Positions 1 through 8,359 of a stretch of DNA of 32,466 nucleotides are shown one piece after another. The notes beneath the pieces are model-generated. The model was given only the letters and a program-made list of their open reading frames with translations, was not told the origin of the DNA and did no database searches. Origin of the DNA: Streptomyces niphimycinicus (GTDB lineage: Bacteria; Actinomycetota; Actinomycetes; Streptomycetales; Streptomycetaceae). Numbering within the stretch: the stretch's first letter is position 1; every line of letters begins with the position of its first letter. Position numbers and translations under genes: made by a program. The DNA is taken from contig NZ_JAHLEM010000052.1 of assembly GCF_018883605.1 (NCBI RefSeq), positions 1 through 32,466 of the forward strand. Direction: 5' to 3'.

Positions 1-1222
1 AGACGTTGTATCCGCCGCGGATGATGAGGTCCTTCTTCCGGTCGACGATGAAGTAGTAGCCATCCTCGTCAACACGGGCGAGATCGCCACTGTGGAACCA
101 CCCGTCCCGGATGGCTTCCGCAGTGGCATCCGGACGGTTCCAGTACCCCCTCATCACGTTTTCGCCGCTGATCGCGATCTCACCGACCTCGCCCGGTCCG
201 ACCGTGGTGCCATCGTCCGCGACCAGCATGAACTCGACCCCGCGGATGGGGAGACCGATCGAACCGGCCTTGCGCGGCCGGTCCGGAGGGTTGAACGAGG
301 CGACCGGCGATGTCTCCGAGAGGCCATAGCCCTCCAGCACAGTGACGCCGAATTGTCGTTCGAAGCCGTGCAGTACCTCGACCGGCAACGAAGCACCCCC
401 GGAGACGGCCAAACGCATCCGCGAGAGGTCGTAGCCGTCGCGGACCCCGGCGTGGAGCAGGGCCGTGTACATGGTGGGGACACCCAGGAAGACGGTGACC
501 CCGTCCCGGGCCATGATCTCCAGCGCCTTGGCCGGCTCGAACCGCGGCAGCAAGGTCAGCGTGGCGCCGGCCGCGATGGCGGTGTTGAGTGCGCAGGTCT
601 GTCCGAAGGCGTGGAACATGGGCAGACCGCCGAACAGTACGTCGTTCGACCCGATATGGAGCACTGTCTCGACCGTGGTGGCCGCGTTGGTCATCAGATT
701 GCGGTGGGTCAGCTCGGCGCCCTTCGGGGTTCCCGTCGTGCCCGAGGTGTAAAGGATCACGGCAGTGTCGTCCGCCGCCCGGTCGACGATCTCGGGCATC
801 GGTGCGGTGGCCCGCACGAGATCGTCGAATGCCGCGGAGCCGGTGACCAGGGACTCGGCGCCGACCTCTGCCGCGGCCGTCGTGACCTCGTCCGCGAACA
901 GGGGGAACGTCACCACGATGCGGGACCCGGAATCCCGGAGCGCGAACGCGATCTCGCGGGCCTTCAACAGCGGGTTCATCGGCACCACTACTCCGCCCGC
1001 GCGGAGGATGCCGTAGTACACGATCGGGAAATGGGTGACGTTGGGCATGACCAGCGCGACGCGATCGCCCGGCCGCATGCCCTTGGCGCGCAACAGCGTG
1101 GCGACCCGGGCGCCGGCGTCGTTCAGCTCGGCATAGGTGAGGTCGATCTCGCCCTGGCGAAGGGCGACTCGGCTCCCGTCGGCCCCAGCGGATTCCGCCA
1201 GGAGTGCGGCGAGGTTGCTCAT
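1..1222 (-). CDS. AMP-forming long-chain acyl-CoA ligase (3' end beyond window)
   Basis: Activates a carboxylic acid to its CoA thioester through an acyl-adenylate. About 407 residues are present, read leftward and cut by the left edge. The adenylate-forming signature YTSGTTGTPKG is at about residues 158-168, the GYGLSETSP motif follows in the middle, and the last readable residues are VDRKKDLIIRGGYNV, so only the small C-terminal domain is missing. The ATG start has a short purine-rich leader (GAGGGGAACC). It lies 32 bp downstream of the TauD-like dioxygenase gene on the same strand, so the two probably share one transcript from the activator-linked promoter near 2435. The family (FadD/AMP-binding PF00501) is certain. 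The acid it uses is not known; the cluster context suggests the product of the neighbouring pathway rather than bulk fatty acids. Confidence 0.93.
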   Translation of the reverse strand, partial: MSNLAALLAESAGADGSRVALRQGEIDLTYAELNDAGARVATLLRAKGMRPGDRVALVMPNVTHFPIVYYGILRAGGVVVPMNPLLKAREIAFALRDSGSRIVVTFPLFADEVTTAAAEVGAESLVTGSAAFDDLVRATAPMPEIVDRAADDTAVILYTSGTTGTPKGAELTHRNLMTNAATTVETVLHIGSNDVLFGGLPMFHAFGQTCALNTAIAAGATLTLLPRFEPAKALEIMARDGVTVFLGVPTMYTALLHAGVRDGYDLSRMRLAVSGGASLPVEVLHGFERQFGVTVLEGYGLSETSPVASFNPPDRPRKAGSIGLPIRGVEFMLVADDGTTVGPGEVGEIAISGENVMRGYWNRPDATAEAIRDGWFHSGDLARVDEDGYYFIVDRKKDLIIRGGYNV

Positions 1223-1254
1223 ACGGTTCCCCTCAGAATTCGGCATGGTGGCGG

Positions 1255-2334
1255 TCACCGCAGGCGATGGGAGCCGCCGGGGCGGCGGTGTTGCCTCGCG
1301 ATCACGTCGCGGGGGGCGATCCCGCCGCTGCCCGGGCCGTTGGCCATGTGCGGATCGCCCCAGAGGCCCGGCGGCAGGTCGCGTCCCTGCCGCAGGGCCA
1401 GCCACAGCCGCAGCACATGGCGCTTCCGCTCGGCCTCGGCGTGGTCCTCGTACTCCGTGCGGGAATGCAGCACCGCGTGGTTGTTCAGCAGCAGCAGGTC
1501 GCCGACCTCGAAGTCGACGTCCAGCCGAAGCTCGGGAGACCCCGCCAGTTCGTCGATGAGATCGAAAAGTTCCACGTCCGCCGGCTCCAGACGAGGGACC
1601 TCGGGGAAGCGCTGTGCGGATTCGAGGTAACAGCGGTGGTAGCGGATGCTGAGCTTGCCCCCGTACCAGCACGCGAGCGGAACCGCGTAGTACGGTCGCT
1701 CGCCAGGGGCCTGCTCCTCCCGGCGGTCGAGGAAATGCCTGCGGTACAGCCGCTCGACCAGATCCGGTCGCCGTGCCAGCACGGCGTTGTAGATCGCGGC
1801 CGAGCTGACGACCGCGGTGCGTGCGCCCGAGCGGGCCGATTGCAGACAGAGCAGCCCGAGGACATCGGAGCCGTCGGTGTGGAACGGCAGCCCTTCCCTG
1901 GTCTGATAGCCGCGCGTCGCGGGGTCGGCCATGGTTCGGCCGGTGTCCCGGGCGTGGCCGAGCACGTGGCCCGCCGCGTTCTGCGACACCGGAGTTCCCA
2001 GGTGCTGATTGAGTCCCCAGAAAATGGTGCTCGCCGTCGCCCGGCTGTACCGCTCGACCGGAATGCGTTTGATGAGTACGAAGCCATGCCCGTTCTCCAG
2101 TACGTCGGCGATGCGCGCCAACTCTCCGGCCAGGGTCGGCAGCGGAAAGTCGCCCGCGCTCACCTTCAACAGCGGAACACCTCGATCGCGTACCACACGC
2201 AGGGCTGCCTCGAGCTCGTCGATCTGCGCCGGTGTGAGCCGCAGGACCCACTCGTCGGAGTCCGCCAGGTCTGGGCCGTGCCACACGGCCCGCCCGGTGC
2301 GGGACCGGCGCAACACCTTGATCACGCTGGTCAC
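1255..2334 (-). CDS. TauD/TfdA-family Fe(II)/2-oxoglutarate dioxygenase (first of two)
   Basis: Predicted non-haem iron oxygenase that couples 2-oxoglutarate decarboxylation to substrate hydroxylation. The protein has 359 residues, longer than classical TauD (about 280). The facial triad is visible: His152 and Asp154 in FHTDGSD and the distal His290 in NNHAVLHSRT. Arg309 in the following RKRHVLRLWL segment is placed to bind the 2-oxoglutarate carboxylate. The start is GTG with GGGAGG five bases upstream. The gene is first in a leftward unit followed by the acyl-CoA ligase and is divergent from the AraC regulator. It belongs to a TauD branch of unknown substrate; it shows little resemblance to the second dioxygenase at 6077-6997 outside the motifs, so the two probably act on different intermediates. 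Confidence 0.9.
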   Translation of the reverse strand: MTSVIKVLRRSRTGRAVWHGPDLADSDEWVLRLTPAQIDELEAALRVVRDRGVPLLKVSAGDFPLPTLAGELARIADVLENGHGFVLIKRIPVERYSRATASTIFWGLNQHLGTPVSQNAAGHVLGHARDTGRTMADPATRGYQTREGLPFHTDGSDVLGLLCLQSARSGARTAVVSSAAIYNAVLARRPDLVERLYRRHFLDRREEQAPGERPYYAVPLACWYGGKLSIRYHRCYLESAQRFPEVPRLEPADVELFDLIDELAGSPELRLDVDFEVGDLLLLNNHAVLHSRTEYEDHAEAERKRHVLRLWLALRQGRDLPPGLWGDPHMANGPGSGGIAPRDVIARQHRRPGGSHRLR

Positions 2335-2432
2335 GGTGGCCTCCCTGGGATCGTGGTCCGTCGAGTCGGAGCCACGGTCGGTTCCGGTCGGCTGGGATGC
2401 CGAACGTCGGGCGGCGGGCTCTCGCGGTGGTG

Positions 2433-2440
2433 CAACGTTA
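2433..2440 (-). promoter_or_regulatory. Probable -10 element for the leftward dioxygenase/ligase unit
   Basis: On the minus strand this reads TAACGTTG, whose first six bases fit the actinomycete TAnnnT -10 pattern. It lies 31 bp downstream of the 27-bp AraC-type operator, and the identical octamer stands 32 bp from the second operator copy in front of the rightward operon. No good -35 hexamer is seen, as expected for an activator-dependent promoter. It would give a leader of roughly 95 nt before the GTG at 2334. Confidence 0.55.
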
Positions 2441-2471
2441 GGTCAGGCTCTGCCGCACCGCTTGACCCGGT

Positions 2472-2498
2472 GTGACATCTGACTTATCAAGTGGGGAC
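2472..2498 (-). promoter_or_regulatory. Predicted AraC-type operator, copy 1
   Basis: Read on the minus strand toward the dioxygenase gene, this 27-bp element begins GTCCCCA, has the AT-rich core TGATAAGTC and ends TGTCAC. Copy 2 at 3609-3635 matches it at 23 of 27 positions and points the same way relative to its own target operon. It also ends 17 bp before the ATG of the regulator gene, so the regulator probably controls its own expression. Binding by the neighbouring AraC-family protein is an inference. Confidence 0.65.
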
Positions 2499-2515
2499 AA
2501 CCCCTGGAGTACGCG

Positions 2516-3538
2516 ATGAAGCCACTCGTCCGCAACGCGGCGCTGAACAGCTACGTCGAGCTCAGCCGGTCGCTCGGCATCGACCCGCGGGTCCTGATGA
2601 AGCGGGTGGGCCTGGACCCCGTCGGCCTCGCGGTCCAGGACAGATGGATCTCCGGTGTGGCCGTGACCCAGCTACTCGAACTCTCGGCGGCGGCCTCGCG
2701 CCGCGAGGACTTCGGCCTGCTTCTGGCCGAGCGCCGCCGCCTCTCCAATCTCGGCCCCATCAGCCTGGTCATCCGTGAGGAGCCGGATGTCCGGAGCGCG
2801 GTCGAGCTTCTCGTACGCCACGAGTACATGTACAACGAAATGCTCCACAGTCGGCTCTCCGAGGCGAATGGCCTGGCCACCCTCAAAGTGGCCCTGGAGC
2901 TGGGTGAGGCCATGTCGACACGCCAGGCCATGGAGCTGGCCGTGATGGTGTTCCACCAGGTCCTCCGCGGTTTCCTCGGTGCTCGGTGGCAGCCGGTGGC
3001 TGTGTGTTTCACACACAGCGCGCCCGCGGACACCGGGACACATCGGCGCGCTTTCGGCCCCACACTGGAGTTCGACCGGGAATTCAACGGGATTGTCTTC
3101 TACGCCAGTGATCTCAACGTGCCCAACCCCATGTCGGATCCGCTGCTCCACGCCTACGCGCGGCAGTACTTCGACTCCATCGCGGTCTCGAGGGACACGA
3201 CCGCACCGGACCGCGTGCGCGAGCTGATCGAAGTCCTGCTGCCGACCGGGCGCTGTTCGATCGAGCAGGTCGCTTCCAGCCTCGGCGTCGACCGGAGAAC
3301 CGTCCACCGGCACCTATCGGCCTCGGGCGAGTCGTTCTCCTCCCTTCTGAACGCGACGCGCACTCAGCTCGCGGAGCAACTTGTGGCGAACCAGCGCCGC
3401 TCGTTAACAGAGATCTCCGGGCTGCTGGGGTTCTCCGCACCGAGCGCTTTCTCACGGTGGTTCAGCGAACAGTTCGGTTGCAGCCCGAGGGAGTGGCGTC
3501 TCCGGCGAACGAGGCAGCAGCATTCGGGCGAGGAGTGA
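2516..3538 (+). CDS. AraC-family transcriptional regulator with Arabinose_bd-type N-terminal domain
   Basis: A 340-residue one-component regulator. Residues about 15-210 match the arabinose-binding-like domain (PF12625) of the OruR/ArgR-type AraC subgroup, which senses small metabolites. The C-terminal 100 residues carry two helix-turn-helix motifs, at about 248-268 (SIEQVASSLGVDRRTVHRHL) and about 297-317, the latter ending in the family signature GFSAPSAFSRWFSEQFGCSPREW. GGAG is six bases before the ATG. It sits between the divergent leftward dioxygenase/ligase unit and the rightward BKACE operon and is the obvious controller of both, because a repeated 27-bp element lies in front of each. 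Related regulators such as CdhR control carnitine catabolism, but the ligand here cannot be told from sequence. Confidence 0.93.
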   Translation: MKPLVRNAALNSYVELSRSLGIDPRVLMKRVGLDPVGLAVQDRWISGVAVTQLLELSAAASRREDFGLLLAERRRLSNLGPISLVIREEPDVRSAVELLVRHEYMYNEMLHSRLSEANGLATLKVALELGEAMSTRQAMELAVMVFHQVLRGFLGARWQPVAVCFTHSAPADTGTHRRAFGPTLEFDREFNGIVFYASDLNVPNPMSDPLLHAYARQYFDSIAVSRDTTAPDRVRELIEVLLPTGRCSIEQVASSLGVDRRTVHRHLSASGESFSSLLNATRTQLAEQLVANQRRSLTEISGLLGFSAPSAFSRWFSEQFGCSPREWRLRRTRQQHSGEE

Positions 3539-3608
3539 CCACCAGGCGATCCCTCACGCCGACTTGAGCCGCGACGCGAGGCCGGGGCGACGCCGGCCGG
3601 GGGCGCCG

Positions 3609-3635
3609 GTCCCCAAGTGATAAGTCGGGTGTCAC
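3609..3635 (+). promoter_or_regulatory. Predicted AraC-type operator, copy 2
   Basis: Starts GTCCCCA, has the core TGATAAGTC and ends TGTCAC, with only four differences from copy 1 over 27 bp. Measured from the -10 element it would occupy about -71 to -45, the usual place for an AraC-type activator touching RNA polymerase. It reads in the direction of the BKACE operon. Confidence 0.65.
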
Positions 3636-3667
3636 CGGCGGTAAAGCGGGGTGGCGTAACCGGCCCT

Positions 3668-3675
3668 TAACGTTG
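3668..3675 (+). promoter_or_regulatory. Probable -10 element for the BKACE operon
   Basis: TAACGTTG, identical to the octamer in front of the leftward dioxygenase/ligase unit and at almost the same distance (32 bp) from the operator. TAACGT fits the TAnnnT pattern. The expected -35 region is GC-rich without a recognisable hexamer, consistent with dependence on an activator. Confidence 0.55.
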
Positions 3676-3900
3676 TCTTACCGCAAGGGACACCGCAGAC
3701 CTCACCAGGACGAGCAGAAACCCTGCTCGCGGTGCCATGCGCCCTGCCGGGACCCGCTGATCGTATCCGGGCACCTGGCGAGTCCGGGAATCCCGTCCGC
3801 AATCCCGCTTCGATCCCCGCCGTCCTCCTCAGACCTCGCATCGCAGGCAGTGACGCGTATGGCGTGGCGAGTGAGGACCATCAGACAAAGGAGATGGACC

Positions 3901-4959
3901 GTGCACTTCTTCGATGACTCCCTGTACCCGGAGAACCAGGAGAAGCTGGTCATCCAGGCCGCGCCCTACGGGCCGGAGTGGCTGCCCGGTGATGCCGATG
4001 ACCTCCCGCTCACGATGGACGAGCACGTCCAGGCGGCGGTCGACTGCTACAACGCCGGCGCCACGGTTCTGCACATCCATGTGCGCGAGCTGGACGGCCA
4101 CGGTTCCAAGCGCATGTCCATGTTCAACGAGCTGATGGCCCGGCTGCGCGAGGCCGTGCCGGACATGGTCCTACAGATCGGCGGGTCGATCTCCTTCGCT
4201 CCCGAGGACGAGGGTGGCGACGCCAAGTGGCTCAGCTACGACACCCGCCACATGCTGGCCGACATCACCCCCCATCCGGACCAGGTCACGATCGCGATCA
4301 ACACCAACCAGATGAACATCGTCGAGCTCTTCGACGACGAGGACATCGAGGGCACCTCGATCTCCAAGCCGGGGTACTACCAGGCATACCGGGACATGGT
4401 GGTCGAGGCCGGACCGGAGTTCTACCTCGAGCACCTCGAGCGGCTCCGGGCCAACGGCATCCAGCCGCACTTCCAGCTCGCCAACCTGTCCCAGCTTGAG
4501 ACCGTGGAGCGGCTGATCCGAAAGGGTGTGTACAACGGCCCGCTGGTGCTCAACCTCGTCGCCATCGGCGGTGGGTTCACCGGCCGGCACCCGGCCGACC
4601 TGATCGAGTTCATCCGCCGTGTCCCGGACGGCGCCGTTCTCACCGTCGAGGCATCCATGCGGGCGGTGGCGCCGATGAACGCGATCGGCATCGCCTTGGG
4701 CACGCATGTGCGGGTGGGCAACGAGGACAATCTGTGGCGCCACAAGGGCGAGCGGATCTCGTCCGTGGCGCAGGTCGAGCAGATGGTCCAGATCGCGAAC
4801 GCGCTCGGCCGGGAGATCGCCACCGGACAGGAGGCGAAGAAGATCTACAAGCTCGGCGAGTGGTACTCGGACACCGACGAGACCCTGGCCCAGCTCGGCA
4901 TGGTGCCCAACCGCCGTCCCGGCCGGCGCGGCTCCATGCTGCGCGACACCAAGAACTGA
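3901..4959 (+). CDS. BKACE (DUF849) beta-keto acid cleavage enzyme
   Basis: Members of this family (PF05853) condense a beta-keto acid with acetyl-CoA and split it into acetoacetate and a new acyl-CoA. The protein has 352 residues, longer than the usual 270-310. Zinc ligands are visible as His58 and His60 in LHIHVRE and Glu275 in HVRVGNEDN; Arg271 and Asp276 correspond to the catalytic Arg226/Asp231 pair of the lysine-fermentation enzyme Kce. The N-terminal segment (APYGPEWLPGDADD) and the tail after residue 320 are unlike common BKACEs, suggesting an unusual substrate group. GTG is chosen as start because AAAGGAG precedes it. First gene of the rightward operon. The downstream acetoacetyl-CoA synthetase would consume its acetoacetate product. 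Confidence 0.9.
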   Translation: MHFFDDSLYPENQEKLVIQAAPYGPEWLPGDADDLPLTMDEHVQAAVDCYNAGATVLHIHVRELDGHGSKRMSMFNELMARLREAVPDMVLQIGGSISFAPEDEGGDAKWLSYDTRHMLADITPHPDQVTIAINTNQMNIVELFDDEDIEGTSISKPGYYQAYRDMVVEAGPEFYLEHLERLRANGIQPHFQLANLSQLETVERLIRKGVYNGPLVLNLVAIGGGFTGRHPADLIEFIRRVPDGAVLTVEASMRAVAPMNAIGIALGTHVRVGNEDNLWRHKGERISSVAQVEQMVQIANALGREIATGQEAKKIYKLGEWYSDTDETLAQLGMVPNRRPGRRGSMLRDTKN

Positions 4960-5064
4960 CCCAACCCGTCAGCGGCGGTCGCGGAACCCGCACGGTATCC
5001 GCCCCGGGCGATTCCGTCCTCGGCCCGTGACCGCCACCCCGCACATGAGTAAACGGAGCAACTT

Positions 5065-6036
5065 GTGGCACATGCCATTCGCTTCCACGAGGCCGGTGGA
5101 CCGGACGTCCTGAAGTGGGAAGAGGTCACCGTCGGTGACCCGGGCCCGGACGAGGTACGGATCCGGCACGTCGCCGTCGGACTCAACTTCGCCGACACCT
5201 ACTTCCGTACCGGCCTGTACCCGGCTCCGCTGCCCGCGGGGCTCGGCGTGGAGGCTTCCGGTGTGATCGAGGCAGTGGGCGAGAACGTCACGCATGTCAC
5301 CGAGGGTGACCGCGTGACCTACACCGGCAGCCCGCTGGGCGCGTACAGCACGGAGCGGGTCATGCCCGCGGACTCGCTGATCAAGCTGCCGGAGGAGATC
5401 AGCTACGAGACCGCCGCGGCGATGACCATGCGCGGCCTCACCTCGTCCTACCTGCTGCGCCGTATCCATCCCTTGAAGTCCGGCGACACCGTACTGCTCC
5501 ACGCGGCGGCCGGCGGCGTCGGCCTGATCTTCTCCCAGTGGGCCAAGCTGCTCGGCATCACCGTGATCGGCACGGTCTCCAGCGAGGAGAAGGCCGAGAT
5601 CGCCCGCGCCCACGGCTGCGACCACATCATCTACTACCGCCGCGAGAACGTGGCCGAGCGGGTGCGCGAGCTGACCGGGGGCAAGGGTGTCCCGGTCGTC
5701 TTCGACAGCGTCGGCAAGGACACGGTCGCCGGATCCATGGCCTCGCTGCGGCGCCGCGGCCTGCTGGTGTGCTTCGGTACGGCCTCCGGTGTCCCACCGC
5801 TCGACGCCATGCAACTGGCCATCCACGGCTCGCTGTTCGTGACCCGGCCCGCGCTGGCCGACTACATCGCCGAACCGGCCGAACGGGCGGCCCTGGCGGG
5901 CGAGCTGTTCGGACATGTCGCGGCCGGCCGCATCAAGATCGAGATCAATCAGCGTTACGCCCTCCAGGACGCGGTGCAGGCACACCGCGAAATGGAGGCG
6001 GGACGAACGACGGGATCTTCCATCTTCGTCCTCTGA
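5065..6036 (+). CDS. NAD(P)H:quinone oxidoreductase-like MDR protein
   Basis: A 323-residue medium-chain reductase of the zinc-free QOR type. The N-terminal GroES-like domain has GVEASGVIEAVG at about 62-72, and the Rossmann fold carries the NADPH motif AAGGVG at about 148-153. No structural or catalytic zinc cysteine cluster is present. The start is GTG with GGAG six bases upstream; the length matches the family. It follows the BKACE gene by 105 bp on the same strand and is followed by the second TauD-type dioxygenase after 40 bp. In the cluster it may reduce an enone or quinone-like intermediate or oxidise an alcohol; QOR-like proteins are too diverse for a firm reaction. Confidence 0.9.
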   Translation: MAHAIRFHEAGGPDVLKWEEVTVGDPGPDEVRIRHVAVGLNFADTYFRTGLYPAPLPAGLGVEASGVIEAVGENVTHVTEGDRVTYTGSPLGAYSTERVMPADSLIKLPEEISYETAAAMTMRGLTSSYLLRRIHPLKSGDTVLLHAAAGGVGLIFSQWAKLLGITVIGTVSSEEKAEIARAHGCDHIIYYRRENVAERVRELTGGKGVPVVFDSVGKDTVAGSMASLRRRGLLVCFGTASGVPPLDAMQLAIHGSLFVTRPALADYIAEPAERAALAGELFGHVAAGRIKIEINQRYALQDAVQAHREMEAGRTTGSSIFVL

Positions 6037-6076
6037 GCACTCCGTGCCCCCCTCAGTCATCCCAGGAGTGAGCACC

Positions 6077-6997
6077 ATGCCCCAGACCATCCCCACGGCG
6101 AAAGACGACGCGCCTGCCCTGGTGCGCCCGAGCGTCCTCCGCACCTCCCTCACCGCCCAGCCGCTGACCTGCACCATCGGCGCCGAACTCTTCGGTGTGA
6201 ACCTCGGTGACGCCGCACGCGACGACGACCTGTTCGCCGAGATCAGGAATCTGCTGCTGCGGCACAAGGTCCTGTTCGTGCGCGACCAGGACATCACCCG
6301 CGCCGAGCACGTCGCCTTCGCCTCGCGCTTCGGCCCGCTGGAGGACCACCCGGTGCTCGGCAGCGACCCGGACAACCCTGGGCTGGTCCGCATCTACAAG
6401 GACCTGGACAGCAAGCCCGAGCACTACGAGAACGCGCTCCACTGCGACGCGACCTGGCGGGAGTGCCCGCCCATGGGAGCCGTGCTGCGCTGCGTCGAGG
6501 GGCCCGAGGTGGGCGGCGACACGATCTGGGTCAACATGGCCGAGGCGTATCGCAAGCTGCCCGAGCAGATCAAGACGCAGATCGCCGACCTGCGCGCACG
6601 ACACAGCATCGAAGCGACCTTCGGCGCCTGCATGCCGATGGAGCGGCGCCACCAGCTAAAGGCCCAGTACCCGGACCCGGAGCACCCGGTGGTGCGTACC
6701 CACCCCGAGACCGGGGAGAAGATTCTCTTCGTCAACGCCTTCACCACGCACCTCGTCAACTACCACACGCCCCAGAACGTGCGTTTCGGCCAGGACTACG
6801 CGCCCGGGGCGAGCCATCTCCTGAACTACTTGATCAGCCAGGCGGCCGTCCCCGAGTACCAGGTGCGCTGGCGCTGGCGGAAGAACAGCTTCGCCATCTG
6901 GGACAACCGCTCCACACAGCACTACGCCGTCCAGGACTACTGGCCCGCCGTCCGCAAGATGGAGCGCGCCGGAATCGTTGGTGACAGAACCTTCTAA
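6077..6997 (+). CDS. TauD-type Fe(II)/2-oxoglutarate dioxygenase (second of two)
   Basis: A 306-residue enzyme close in layout to E. coli TauD. His122 and Asp124 in LHCDATW and His282 in STQHYAV form the iron site. Thr149 stands 27 residues after the first His, and Arg293 and Arg297 stand 11 and 15 after the last, exactly the spacing of the 2-oxoglutarate ligands Thr126, Arg266 and Arg270 of TauD. AGGAG lies eight bases before the chosen ATG; the open frame upstream overlaps the preceding gene and has no ribosome site. Many relatives act on chlorophenoxyacetates, sulfonates or quaternary amines, so the substrate is open. It lies in the middle of the rightward operon. Confidence 0.92.
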   Translation: MPQTIPTAKDDAPALVRPSVLRTSLTAQPLTCTIGAELFGVNLGDAARDDDLFAEIRNLLLRHKVLFVRDQDITRAEHVAFASRFGPLEDHPVLGSDPDNPGLVRIYKDLDSKPEHYENALHCDATWRECPPMGAVLRCVEGPEVGGDTIWVNMAEAYRKLPEQIKTQIADLRARHSIEATFGACMPMERRHQLKAQYPDPEHPVVRTHPETGEKILFVNAFTTHLVNYHTPQNVRFGQDYAPGASHLLNYLISQAAVPEYQVRWRWRKNSFAIWDNRSTQHYAVQDYWPAVRKMERAGIVGDRTF

Positions 6998-7027
6998 GCC
7001 CCGGTCCACGACGAAAAGGTGACGACC

Positions 7028-8359
7028 ATGGGACTGCAAACGACTGCCACGAAGGTGCCGGAGACGTCTCCCGTCACACCGGCCGTGTCCCGCGGCTATG
7101 CCTGGCTGGTGTTCGCCCTGAGTTTCGGGCTTCTGCTGTCCGACTACATGTCGCGACAGGTCCTCAACGCCGTCTTTCCTCAGCTAAAGGCCGAATGGCT
7201 GCTCTCCGACTCCAAGTTGGGGTCGCTCAGCGGCATCGTGGCCCTGATGGTCGGTGTGCTCACCTTCCCCCTGTCGCTCCTCGCGGACCGGTGGGGCAGG
7301 GCCAAGAGCCTGGTGATCGCCGCAGTGGTGTGGAGTCTGGCGACTTTGGCCTGCGCCGTTTCCGCCGGCTACGGCCAGATGTTCGTGGGCCGGTTCCTCG
7401 TGGGCGTCGGAGAGGCGGCCTACGGAAGTGTCGGTATCGCGGTGGTTCTCAGCGTCTTCCCCGTCCGTATGCGGGCCACGCTCTCCGGCGCGTTCATTGC
7501 GGGAGGGTCGTTCGGATCCGTGCTGGGCGTGTCGATCGGCGGCTTCATCGGCCAGGCGTACGGCTGGCGCTGGGCGTTCGGTGTCATGGGCGCCTTCGGA
7601 CTGGTGCTGGCCGCGGTCTTCGGATTCGTGGTCACCGACAAGAAGCTCGGGTCGGTCGCGAGCAAGGACAGCCGCCAGTCCGGTGAACGTCCTCCCCTCG
7701 GGCCTCAGCTACGGCGGCTGTTCTCCTCGGTCTCCGTCATCTGCGCCTACATCGGCAGCGGGGCCCAGATGTTCATCACGGCGGCCATGCTGGCCTGGAT
7801 GCCCAGCTTCCTCAACCGCTACTACGACCTGCCTACCGGGAAGGCCGGACTGGCTGCCGGGGGCTTCGCGCTGATCAGCGGCACCGGAATGATCCTCTGC
7901 GGGGTCGTCGCGGACCGCCTCAGCAAGAGGGCCGGGATCCGGAAGTGGACCGTTGCGATCGCTTGCAGCCTCGGGTCGCTCGTTCTGCTGACGACCGGGT
8001 TCCAGCTACCGACCGGGCCGGCGCAGCTCATCGTGATCGCCGCCGGGACGCTGGTGGTCGGCGGCGCTTCCGGCCCGGCGGCTGCCATGGTGGCGAGGCT
8101 GACCCCGCCCGGCATCGCGGCGACGGCCATGGCCACACTCACCCTGGCCAACAGTCTGATCGGGATTGCCCCGGGGCCCGCGGTGACCGGCGTACTCGCG
8201 GACCGCTGGGGTCTGCTCGGCGCGCTGGAGGTGGTCCCGCTGACCGCGCTCGCAGGCAGCGTGGCCTTCGCCATCGGCAGGTTCTCCTACGACAAAGATC
8301 TGCGCCGCATGGGGCTGCTCCCCGACCCGGCGCTCCCGACCCCGGAGTATTCGTCATGA
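7028..8359 (+). CDS. Major facilitator superfamily transporter
   Basis: A 443-residue inner-membrane protein with about 12 hydrophobic helices and the MFS loop 2-3 motif (LADRWGRAKS, near residue 85). The N-terminal half has the MFS motif RFLVGVGEAAYGS. Organisation is like the spinster/organic anion (ACS-like) branch. AAAGG eight bases upstream favours ATG at 7028 over an in-frame GTG at 7019. Its stop overlaps the start of the serine hydrolase gene by ATGA, so the two are translationally coupled. It most likely imports the substrate of this catabolic cluster; export of a by-product cannot be excluded. Confidence 0.92.
   Translation: MGLQTTATKVPETSPVTPAVSRGYAWLVFALSFGLLLSDYMSRQVLNAVFPQLKAEWLLSDSKLGSLSGIVALMVGVLTFPLSLLADRWGRAKSLVIAAVVWSLATLACAVSAGYGQMFVGRFLVGVGEAAYGSVGIAVVLSVFPVRMRATLSGAFIAGGSFGSVLGVSIGGFIGQAYGWRWAFGVMGAFGLVLAAVFGFVVTDKKLGSVASKDSRQSGERPPLGPQLRRLFSSVSVICAYIGSGAQMFITAAMLAWMPSFLNRYYDLPTGKAGLAAGGFALISGTGMILCGVVADRLSKRAGIRKWTVAIACSLGSLVLLTTGFQLPTGPAQLIVIAAGTLVVGGASGPAAAMVARLTPPGIAATAMATLTLANSLIGIAPGPAVTGVLADRWGLLGALEVVPLTALAGSVAFAIGRFSYDKDLRRMGLLPDPALPTPEYSS

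Larger units (their letters stand above)
3539..3900. other. Non-coding promoter and leader region before the BKACE gene
   Basis: This 362-bp gap holds the second operator copy and its -10 element. Beyond the predicted transcription start near 3680 there is a leader of about 220 nt. The BKACE frame stays open back to 3673, but the strong AAAGGAG seven bases before the GTG at 3901 and the start of conserved sequence there argue that the leader is untranslated. A GC-rich inverted stretch just after the araC stop may end that transcript but is not a clean terminator. No riboswitch was recognised. Confidence 0.5.

Noticed and set aside
92..1630. Long open frame on the plus strand, 512 codons
   Set aside because: It is antisense to the acyl-CoA ligase and dioxygenase genes, rich in Arg/Gly/His, with no domain and no ribosome site; a GC-skew shadow.
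3673..3900. N-terminal extension of the BKACE gene
   Set aside because: The frame is open but starts within the predicted -10 element, has no ribosome site, and the strong AAAGGAG sits before GTG 3901.
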